Shown in pieces: positions 7,124 through 12,638 of a DNA stretch of 12,638 nucleotides (its first letter is position 1; each line of letters begins with the position of its first letter). The notes under the pieces were generated by a model. That model was given only the letters and a program-made list of their open reading frames with translations. It had not been told where the DNA came from and made no database searches. A program made the translations under genes and the position numbers. Source of the DNA: Candidatus Poseidoniaceae archaeon (GTDB lineage Archaea; Thermoplasmatota; Poseidoniia; Poseidoniales; Poseidoniaceae); assembly GCA_029250345.1 (NCBI GenBank), contig JAQXFL010000091.1:1-12638 (forward strand), written 5' to 3'.

Positions 7124-7855
7124 ATGATTTACGGTCTTCTCGAATCATTTAACGACAATGTGTTGTTGCTTGTTTTGATTGTCGTTGGAATTGCCTGTGC
7201 AGCAGGCGGTGTTCCTCCAATGATTGAACGAAGACGCCGCCGTTCTATAGAGAATGCACTACCCTCTCTCCTCGAATCACTTTCGGACTCCGTTGGTGCT
7301 GGACGAGGTATTCAAGAAGCAATGATGGAGCAATCGAAAACCCTCCCTGGCGTTTTAGGAAAGTTGCTTAAAGAGACTCTTGAGGAAAGTCATTCATCGT
7401 CTTTCGACGCCGCTCTTTCGGCCTTTGCTGCTAAAACCCGCTCTTCCCAAGTCCAGAGAGTTATGGTTCTCATCGAGACTGCAATTGAACAAGATTCTCC
7501 ATTGCAGGGTATTCTTTCTGACCTCGCAATGGATTATGAGCGTTTGAACGATTTGATGAACACACGTGAGCAGGAACTTTCGGGCCGCGGTCTTCTGATA
7601 GTGTTGTTCATCAGCATTGGCTTACCACTGCTTATTGCGGTAATTGTCGGTCTTTTTGCACCGGCAAGTAAAGGCTTCCAAATTGATTCCTTCAATGCCA
7701 CTTTCTCATCTTTCTTCGGCGCTGCTTCTGCTATCGCAGTAGGTGTTTCCGGACGAATGATGGGGCGTTTCAAAGACGTACTGTGGTGGATGCCGGGATG
7801 GGTAGCAGTTTCTATGATTCTCTATCTTAGCGCAGTTATGATGATTGGAGGATGA
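7124..7855 (+). CDS. TadB-like (T2SSF domain) type IV filament platform protein
   Basis: This 243-residue membrane protein begins with a membrane helix (about 11-33) and a very basic turn 'ERRRRR' (35-40), which by the positive-inside rule places the following domain in the cytoplasm. The T2SSF-type domain follows: 'ALPSLLESLSDSVGAGRGIQEAMMEQ' (45-70) and 'RVMVLIETAIEQDSPLQGILSDLAMDYERLNDLMNTREQELSGRGLL' (112-158). Three more membrane segments lie at about 156-180, 191-209 and 223-241. The call as platform partner of the preceding TadC-like protein rests on this order, on the 4-base spacing and on the ATPase that follows. The ATG at 7124 is chosen because the in-frame upstream start at 7082 would run into the preceding gene. 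A 'GGTTGTGAT' stretch before it is a poor ribosome binding site, so translation may depend on coupling. Confidence 0.85.
   Translation: MIYGLLESFNDNVLLLVLIVVGIACAAGGVPPMIERRRRRSIENALPSLLESLSDSVGAGRGIQEAMMEQSKTLPGVLGKLLKETLEESHSSSFDAALSAFAAKTRSSQVQRVMVLIETAIEQDSPLQGILSDLAMDYERLNDLMNTREQELSGRGLLIVLFISIGLPLLIAVIVGLFAPASKGFQIDSFNATFSSFFGAASAIAVGVSGRMMGRFKDVLWWMPGWVAVSMILYLSAVMMIGG
7847..7852 (+). promoter_or_regulatory. Ribosome binding site setting the ATPase start at 7860
   Basis: GGAGGA lies 7 bases before the ATG at 7860, inside the last codons of the TadB-like gene. It rules against the in-frame TTG at 7845, which lies upstream of the site. Confidence 0.7.
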
Positions 7856-7859
7856 GCAT

Positions 7860-9098
7860 ATGGGCGAACAAGTACTAGCACAATACGGCAGAGTTACGAT
7901 TTACACAGAGGATAACCATCCTTCGCCAATTTACCATGTCGATGGCTCTGCTGAACCAAATCCGTACGGTGACCTTGCAGTCCTACTCGAAGACGATGCG
8001 CTTGAAGAAGTGATGTACAACGGCGGTACGCAGTGCGTTAAAATCGCTCATCGAGATCACGGCATGTGCCGTACCAACATTTGGATTGATGATGATTCTG
8101 GCATTCAAATCGCCAAAAACATTGCTGCTTTCACCAATGTGCCACTCGGTGATGGGCCAGGGCTCGTTCCGATTTTTGATGGTCGTCTTCCTGACGGTTC
8201 CCGTGTGAACGGTACAATTCCTCCAGTAACTCCCGATGGTCCAACCCTTACCATCCGTAAGTTCCGAGAAGACCCTCTCACAATGATTGACTTGGTAAAG
8301 TTCGGTACTGTCAACTCAAGACTTGCTGCAATGATGTGGGTCTGGATTGAAGGGCTTGATAGCCGGCCAGCAAATTTCGTTATCGCTGGAGGAACCGGGT
8401 CTGGTAAGACTACCACACTCAACTGTCTTGGAATGTACATTCCATGGCACCGTCGATTGCTGACCGTAGAGGATACTGCTGAATTACAAGTATACCACGA
8501 CCACTGGCTTCGTATGGAAACTCGTCGAGAGCGCCCAGATGGCACACCTGAGGTTGACATGAACGATTGTCTAAAATCCAGCCTTCGTATGCGGCCTGAC
8601 CGTATTATCGTTGGAGAAGTTCGTGGTCCTGAAGCTGCAACTTTACTCACTGCAATGAACACCGGACACGACGGTTCTTTCGGTTCACTCCACGCAAACA
8701 CTGCTCAAGAAACGGTGACCCGAATGATTAACCCACCAATGCTCGTTCCTCCGATTATGCTGAGTGGACTTGATTTGATTATCATCCAAGCCCGACTGCA
8801 TGTCAACGGTAAGACCGCACGTAAAATTACTGAAGTTGCCGAAATTGCAGGTATGGAAGGCGACAAACCTCGTTTGAATATCATCTGGAAGTACAATGCT
8901 GCAACCGACCAAATTGAAGAAACAGGAATCCCTTCGAAACTTCGTGAAGTTATTTGCACTGCTGCGGGCATTTCTCCTGACGTATTCGAGAAGCACGTGT
9001 CTCAGCGTCAAGCCATCATTGAAGACTTGGTTCGTCGTGATATTCACGATATTCAAACCGTAACGCAAGTCGTTCAGAATTTCTATGCTTCACGTTGA
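7860..9098 (+). CDS. Type IV filament secretion ATPase, CpaF/TadA/VirB11 family
   Basis: The 412-residue protein is a hexameric-type secretion ATPase (GspE/VirB11 superfamily) that powers assembly of type IV filaments. All motor motifs are present: 'LPDGSRVNGTIPP' and 'PTLTIRKF' in the N-terminal domain (about 110-140), Walker A GGTGSGKT at 177-184, the Asp box TVEDTAE around 202-208, Walker B RIIVGEVRGPE with Glu253, and the His box GHDGSFGSLHANT starting at 269-270. The length and compact N-terminal domain fit CpaF/TadA or archaeal Epd-type ATPases better than archaellum ArlI/FlaI, which are longer. Two platform genes lie directly upstream, as in Tad and Epd loci. No pilin, prepilin peptidase, or ArlH/ArlG-like genes are nearby, so an archaellum is unlikely. 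The stop is only 2 bases from the convergent SAP-protein gene. Confidence 0.93.
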   Translation: MGEQVLAQYGRVTIYTEDNHPSPIYHVDGSAEPNPYGDLAVLLEDDALEEVMYNGGTQCVKIAHRDHGMCRTNIWIDDDSGIQIAKNIAAFTNVPLGDGPGLVPIFDGRLPDGSRVNGTIPPVTPDGPTLTIRKFREDPLTMIDLVKFGTVNSRLAAMMWVWIEGLDSRPANFVIAGGTGSGKTTTLNCLGMYIPWHRRLLTVEDTAELQVYHDHWLRMETRRERPDGTPEVDMNDCLKSSLRMRPDRIIVGEVRGPEAATLLTAMNTGHDGSFGSLHANTAQETVTRMINPPMLVPPIMLSGLDLIIIQARLHVNGKTARKITEVAEIAGMEGDKPRLNIIWKYNAATDQIEETGIPSKLREVICTAAGISPDVFEKHVSQRQAIIEDLVRRDIHDIQTVTQVVQNFYASR

Positions 9099-9100
9099 AA

Positions 9101-10882
9101 CTAGCCTCGTAGTCGAGCTAAGAGTTCATCTATAGCGTCGATTTTACCCCGGGCCGAATTGACTCTTTCAGAAGCATCACTCACAGATTCGGCGAGCACT
9201 TCCTCTTCATCAGCAGGTTCATCGGATTTCGGCTTGAAGGCTTCAGCCAATGCTTTCAATTCGGTGACGATGGCGTCGACTTGTGTATCGGATATCATGA
9301 CTCCCGGTGCAATTCGTGGTATTTCGGCGGGTGAAATGAATCCCAACTCTGCACCGATTATACCCGCACATGCGAGGATTCGTGGGCGAAGGTCTGCTGT
9401 GTTGACTTCGTATCCTCTGTTCTCAAGGAAACGGATGACCAACGCTTGCTGTGGTTCAGAGAATGTCCCTTCACTCGATTCAAGAACAGTTTCTACCAAT
9501 TCCTCAAACCCTGCGATATTCCTCTCCATTCGGTCGATGGTTCTGCGTTCACCATCGGTGAAATGTACAGCACCGTGCTGAAGCACTCGCAGAATTCTGT
9601 TTCTTCTAGCGATTGAAGGGTCTTGCAATGCTTCGGCTTGATGAATTTCTACATGGAGATCAAACAGTGCGTGAAGTCGCCCTGATACACTTGGGATGCG
9701 CAAATCCAACCCCATGTTATGTCCAATTTGTTCGAATGTCATTCGTGCTTTGACCAAATCTCCGTTCGAAGAGGCGAGGGTATTGTTCAATTGGTCTCGT
9801 AAGACATCACGGCCGAGTTCAAAATTCCTGAGAGCTTCTCGCTCTCTCCATGAGTTTGGCATCGAAAAGACAGCGTCTTTCTCCGTTTGTGAGCGGAATT
9901 CGAGTTCCATCAGCGTGTTACGGATACTGTCTCTGACAGCAGGTGTTTCCACTGCAAAACCATGGCTGGATAAACTCCCGATAAACGCTTCAAGATCGTC
10001 AACTTCACTGGTCGTACTTACGGCCAAAAAGTCTCGTCCTGCGGCTTCTATTTCTGCACTTCGAGCGTTCAGTTCGAGAAGTAAAGCCTCTGTTTCGAGA
10101 CTGTGTTCATCGTTTTCAACAACATGAGCGCTTTGAACCATTGCTGGTGCTGTGTCGTTCATAGTGTCGTTTTGGCCTGCACGAAGTGCGTCATCAATTG
10201 ACGCTGCCAATGGTGCACGTGAAATCGGAATGCCCTTTTCAGCCAGTTCGGTTCGCATCTCAGTTTCTTCTTCGAACGTCCATCCTTCTGGATGTTCAGA
10301 GACGAATGTTTCGACCTTTTCGATTACAACTTCATGCCCTGTAGGAGTTTCTTGGGATGGCGATTCATTGTTTGATTCCTCGCTCGGTGTTGGAATCTCG
10401 ATGGTTGAATCTCCGCTCTTCGGTCTTCGTAGACTCTTCTTGACTTTACCCCAGCCTCCTTGTTGGTAAGCGAGTACGCCTGCTACACGAACGAGCAATG
10501 TTTGCTTGTTACCTGACAAAGGCAATTCAAGCGTTTTACACAGTTCATGCAACTGGTCTCTTGTCATCGAGTCAAGAGATTCAGGGACGAATTGTTTTGG
10601 GTCGTGATTGAGATGAAGGTACAGTCGTTGACGTCGGGCTCGAACAGAACCTGATTTTTTGATACCAAAAACGCCTAAAATTTCTCCAATTTCGGCATTC
10701 ATGAGGTTTTTTATTCCGTTGGGTGAAAGATCCCATTGTTCAAGAATGAGGTGCTGAATTAAACGGGCACGTAGTGTTTCAACTGAACCATTTTTTGGAA
10801 GTTGATAGGTGACAGCGAGTTCCTTAAGACCGTCAAAACGAGCTTGATAAAGTTCGTTCAAGAGTTCGCTTTTGGCTGACAC
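9101..10882 (-). CDS. Protein with three tandem SAP-like motifs and a long helical C-terminal region
   Basis: The GTG-started 593-residue protein is not a recognised enzyme. Its first 140 residues hold three successive units of SAP-like pattern, about 45-50 residues apart: roughly 14-47 (GLKELAVTYQLPKNGSVETLRARL), 57-91 (EIGEILGVFGIKKSGSVRARRQRL) and 104-137 (DQLHELCKTLELPLSGNKQTLLVRV). SAP motifs are short helix-turn-helix units that bind DNA in many nuclear and some archaeal proteins. A basic patch (147-155, KVKKSLRRP) and a Ser/Glu/Pro linker (about 158-185) follow. The rest is mostly helical and acidic without a catalytic motif I can name, including 'GYEVNTADLRPRILACAGIIGAELGF' (490-515) and a Glu/Asp-rich stretch near 553-565. 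A DNA-binding or chromosome-organising role is an inference. The start is supported by AAGGTGG 4 bases upstream and by a TATA-like element further up. Confidence 0.88.
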   Translation of the reverse strand: MSAKSELLNELYQARFDGLKELAVTYQLPKNGSVETLRARLIQHLILEQWDLSPNGIKNLMNAEIGEILGVFGIKKSGSVRARRQRLYLHLNHDPKQFVPESLDSMTRDQLHELCKTLELPLSGNKQTLLVRVAGVLAYQQGGWGKVKKSLRRPKSGDSTIEIPTPSEESNNESPSQETPTGHEVVIEKVETFVSEHPEGWTFEEETEMRTELAEKGIPISRAPLAASIDDALRAGQNDTMNDTAPAMVQSAHVVENDEHSLETEALLLELNARSAEIEAAGRDFLAVSTTSEVDDLEAFIGSLSSHGFAVETPAVRDSIRNTLMELEFRSQTEKDAVFSMPNSWREREALRNFELGRDVLRDQLNNTLASSNGDLVKARMTFEQIGHNMGLDLRIPSVSGRLHALFDLHVEIHQAEALQDPSIARRNRILRVLQHGAVHFTDGERRTIDRMERNIAGFEELVETVLESSEGTFSEPQQALVIRFLENRGYEVNTADLRPRILACAGIIGAELGFISPAEIPRIAPGVMISDTQVDAIVTELKALAEAFKPKSDEPADEEEVLAESVSDASERVNSARGKIDAIDELLARLRG

Positions 10883-10886
10883 CGTT

Positions 10887-10893
10887 CCACCTT
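10887..10893 (-). promoter_or_regulatory. Ribosome binding site for the SAP-protein GTG start
   Basis: Read on the minus strand this is AAGGTGG, 4 bases before the GTG at 10882-10880. It resembles the site before the RPA-associated gene and supports the non-ATG start. Confidence 0.6.
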
Positions 10894-10915
10894 CTATTCA
10901 CATTCGGTTCTAAGG

Positions 10916-10933
10916 GGTATATGTGTTTTCGCT
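10916..10933 (-). promoter_or_regulatory. Candidate BRE/TATA promoter of the SAP-protein gene in the divergent spacer
   Basis: The minus strand reads AGCGAAAACACATATACC: a purine-rich BRE-like CGAAAA followed by a TATA-like CATATA centred near 10920. With the usual archaeal distance of about 25 bases the transcript would start near 10895, just before the ribosome binding site. The TATAT core could also serve the rightward gene, putting its transcript start near 10945, just before the GGGAGGG at 10948. Called by eye, without a promoter model for this organism. Confidence 0.42.
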
Positions 10934-10947
10934 GTGATGAAGCACTC

Positions 10948-10954
10948 GGGAGGG
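10948..10954 (+). promoter_or_regulatory. Ribosome binding site supporting a TTG start at 10962
   Basis: GGGAGGG contains the full GGAGG core and lies 7 bases before a TTG that opens the rightward frame. The alternative ATG at 11046 has no such site before it. Confidence 0.45.
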
Positions 10955-10961
10955 CTGTTCT

Positions 10962-11627
10962 TTGACACTTTCCATCGCTCCATCGCTCCGTCTTGCGAAA
11001 TCTATTGGGAATGGTTTGAAGAACTTGGACACTCCGTTTTGTATTATGGCGAGAACTGTTAAGGCGACGAAGCAGGGTTTGAAAGAGGCAAATTCTCTTG
11101 TTGATTCTCTGAAGGAGTTGGTCTGGATGGATCTCAAAAGCCACTACAATGGCTTTGAGGAAATGATTCATTCTCGCGTGAAAGAATCTGAAGAGACCAT
11201 ACTTGATGCTACGAAAGCTAAACTCGCTATTGTTGCAGGTATCAGCGTCATGCGTAAGGATTTTGAACGAGCTCAACGCAAATTCTCACGCTCAAATGAT
11301 GTTGAAGAATTACGAACATTCTTGAGGGATATGGCAGGTAGAATCCAACGACTCCGAGAAGCCAACAACCGAATTGTCGATTCTTTGCACACGGTTCTCA
11401 ATCTCAATTTGACAGCAGTCGAAGTTGTTGAAAAATTCGCATCAGACTTGCAACGCTCTGCGGGTACATGGGAGCGAAACGGTCGTGAAATCGACGAATC
11501 CATACTTGAATTGTGTGACGAAAACGAACCAACAGATTTGGTTGAACTTGAAGAGTTCATTGTAAAGCAAGGCTATGCGCCGTTGCTCGGTGAGTCGTCT
11601 CATTCTTCTTCTGATGAAGATGCTTGA
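10962..11627 (+). CDS. Unrecognised helical, coiled-coil-like protein with Ser/acidic C-terminus
   Basis: I do not recognise this protein. From the TTG at 10962 it has 221 residues; from the first ATG, at 11046, it has 193. The TTG is used here because GGGAGGG lies 7 bases before it, but either start is possible. The product is almost entirely predicted helix with heptad-like runs: 'TVKATKQGLKEANSLVDSLKELVWMDL', 'FEEMIHSRVKESEETILDATKAKLAIV', 'MAGRIQRLREANNRIVDSLHTVL'. There is no signal peptide, membrane segment or metal motif. The C-terminus is SHSSSDEDA. Elongated helical proteins of this kind often act as scaffolds or in bundles, but nothing visible fixes a role. Its gene diverges from the SAP-protein gene across a short spacer and overlaps the end of the leftward gene at 11600 by 28 bases. 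Confidence 0.72.
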   Translation: MTLSIAPSLRLAKSIGNGLKNLDTPFCIMARTVKATKQGLKEANSLVDSLKELVWMDLKSHYNGFEEMIHSRVKESEETILDATKAKLAIVAGISVMRKDFERAQRKFSRSNDVEELRTFLRDMAGRIQRLREANNRIVDSLHTVLNLNLTAVEVVEKFASDLQRSAGTWERNGREIDESILELCDENEPTDLVELEEFIVKQGYAPLLGESSHSSSDEDA

Positions 11628-12638
11628 ATGTGCTCTAGATTCAGCAGTGCTGGTCTTGGTAGGCTGAATTCATCCGGTAGGCCTGGGAATTTTCGAACCA
11701 TTTCTTCATGCTCAGATTGCATGGTGTCGAGAAGAATCATAAATTCCTTCAAAACATTGACCATTCCCATATGGCTTTCTTCAATTGTGCAAATGCGTTC
11801 TGCGCTCGCAGAGACCGTACCTTCATAATTCAATGTCTCGACTTTCATTTCGATACGAGGAGTTGTAGGTACCTCCTTACGAGGCACAGACTGTTTCCAT
11901 TTCGATGGGCCCGACTGTGCTTTTGCTCTTTCAGAATTGAGATATACATCGTTTGTGAAATCGTCTCCGCGTCGTTGTGCTTCTTTGAGTACCGTCTTGA
12001 ACTTACGTTGTTCGACAAAAATACCGATGATGCCGTGAAGATATTCTGGTAAAGAGTCGAGCAAACCCGCTTCAATTCGATGTGAGAGAATTGCTCCTGT
12101 GTCGACCATTGGAGCAACAGTCGCTGCAGGGAATCCAGAACGTGCAACAAGCAAAGTGAAGCCATACAACGGTGGAGGGACGAAATGTGTTCTTTCTGGG
12201 TTTTCTCTCTGCAGGCCAAGTGTATGACGGCGGGCTTTGAATTTCAGTGCCGCATGTTCTCCACGGGGGACGATATACCCTTCAAGAAGTTCATCTTGGC
12301 GACATTCTTCAATCCAATGGATTTTATCTTCTTCATCCAGGTTTGCAAATGCATCTGATTTCCCAATCATGGAAGCAAACTCCTCGGATGTGACAAGTTT
12401 TAGGTCTGAACGCAGCCGTCGCATTTGCCTTCGCAATAACTCATGGTCGCAGATGACAACTGCTTGGGAGACGAGGTACTCCGGCTTGTCGTTGGATACA
12501 AGGTCCCAAGTTGGCTCTCGGCGAGGTAAGATTCCCACAATGCTCAACCCTTCAACATCATAGTCTCTCCAGTTCAAGGCACTCATTGCCACGAGGTCAC
12601 CAGTGCCCTGTTTGAGCGCGTCAATAGCGGCTTCGATG
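11600..12638 (-). CDS. Unrecognised protein, C-terminal part (5' end outside window)
   Basis: The frame is open from the TGA at 11600-11602 to the right edge. A GTG at 12592 and an ATG at 12586 lie inside it. The codons beyond the GTG (IEAAIDALKQGTGDLV before AMSALNWRDY) continue as normal protein, so the true start most likely lies outside the window; about 345 residues are visible. I do not recognise the family. Visible landmarks, numbered from the GTG at 12592, are: 'GLSIVGILPRREPTWDLV' near the start, a charged helical stretch around 'ELLRRQMRRLRSDLKLVTSEEFASM' (51-75), 'YGFTLLVARSGFPAATVAPMVDTGAILSHRI' (about 143-173, possibly buried strands but not a clear membrane segment), a basic Pro-rich linker 'SGPSKWKQSVPRKEVPTTPR', and a helical end finishing in ASSSEEE. 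No catalytic motif is evident. It is convergent with the helical-protein gene. Confidence 0.78.
   Translation of the reverse strand, partial: IEAAIDALKQGTGDLVAMSALNWRDYDVEGLSIVGILPRREPTWDLVSNDKPEYLVSQAVVICDHELLRRQMRRLRSDLKLVTSEEFASMIGKSDAFANLDEEDKIHWIEECRQDELLEGYIVPRGEHAALKFKARRHTLGLQRENPERTHFVPPPLYGFTLLVARSGFPAATVAPMVDTGAILSHRIEAGLLDSLPEYLHGIIGIFVEQRKFKTVLKEAQRRGDDFTNDVYLNSERAKAQSGPSKWKQSVPRKEVPTTPRIEMKVETLNYEGTVSASAERICTIEESHMGMVNVLKEFMILLDTMQSEHEEMVRKFPGLPDEFSLPRPALLNLEHIQASSSEEE

Noticed and set aside
8105..8701. 198-residue minus-strand frame opposite the ATPase
   Set aside because: It is antisense to the most conserved part of the ATPase (Walker A and B, His box) and rich in Arg/Ser/Pro as expected of a mirror frame.
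7860..9098. Assignment of the ATPase to the archaellum (ArlI/FlaI)
   Set aside because: The protein is shorter than ArlI, has two separate platform proteins upstream and no ArlH, ArlG or archaellin genes, so a Tad/Epd-like filament fits better.
10971..10990. Tandem 8-base repeat TCCATCGC twice plus a partial third copy
   Set aside because: Too short for a regulatory array; it lies within or just before the start of the helical-protein gene and could be chance.
10833..11276. 147-residue minus-strand frame across the divergent spacer
   Set aside because: It overlaps both the start of the SAP-protein gene and the helical-protein gene and covers the likely promoter. The helical frame on the plus strand is far more protein-like.
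11845..12219. 124-residue minus-strand frame inside the right-edge gene
   Set aside because: It is in a different frame from the long open frame that spans 11600-12638, which has a coherent protein pattern throughout.

Overview
The window looks like chromosomal DNA of an archaeon, probably a euryarchaeote of the Thermoplasmatota type (for example marine group II). This placement rests on gene content only. It carries a KEOPS subunit, an archaeal replication protein A with its dedicated partner protein, a TldD/TldE pair, and an archaeal Tad/Epd-like pilus ATPase with two separate platform proteins. Several starts are preceded by GAGGT/GGAGG-type ribosome binding sites, and GTG starts are used. 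Genes are closely packed: most gaps on the plus strand are 0-60 bases. No rRNA, tRNA, CRISPR array, transposase or integrase was seen, so this reads as resident chromosome and not a recently acquired island.

Bases 1-9098 are all read rightward. First comes the 3' end of a Cgi121-like KEOPS subunit (1-395), in a frame that has no start codon inside the window. It is followed by the abutting tldD (447-1889) and tldE (1890-3293) genes of a predicted heterodimeric zinc protease. After a 191-base spacer comes an RPA large subunit with several OB folds and a zinc ribbon (3485-5179), overlapping its RPA-associated partner (5176-6114). Sixty bases later a tight four-gene set begins: an unrecognised 117-residue probably beta-rich protein (6175-6528), a shortened TadC-like membrane protein (6538-7119), a TadB-like membrane protein (7124-7855) and a CpaF/TadA/VirB11-family ATPase (7860-9098). 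The last three form the core motor and platform of a type IV filament machine. No pilin or prepilin peptidase is present here.

The right side changes orientation. A leftward gene for a protein with three tandem SAP-like motifs (9101-10882) ends 2 bases from the end of the ATPase gene. It starts from a 79-base divergent spacer that holds a good BRE/TATA-like element. From the other side of the spacer a rightward gene for a helical, coiled-coil-like protein (10962-11627) runs out. That gene overlaps tail-to-tail by 28 bases with a leftward unrecognised gene that continues past the right edge (11600-12638). The overlap encodes Ser-rich acidic C-termini on both strands.

The most interesting parts are the filament-motor cassette led by an unknown 117-residue protein directly after the RPA genes, and the group of three unrecognised proteins on the right, one of which has three SAP-like motifs. 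Their functions cannot be settled from sequence reading alone.
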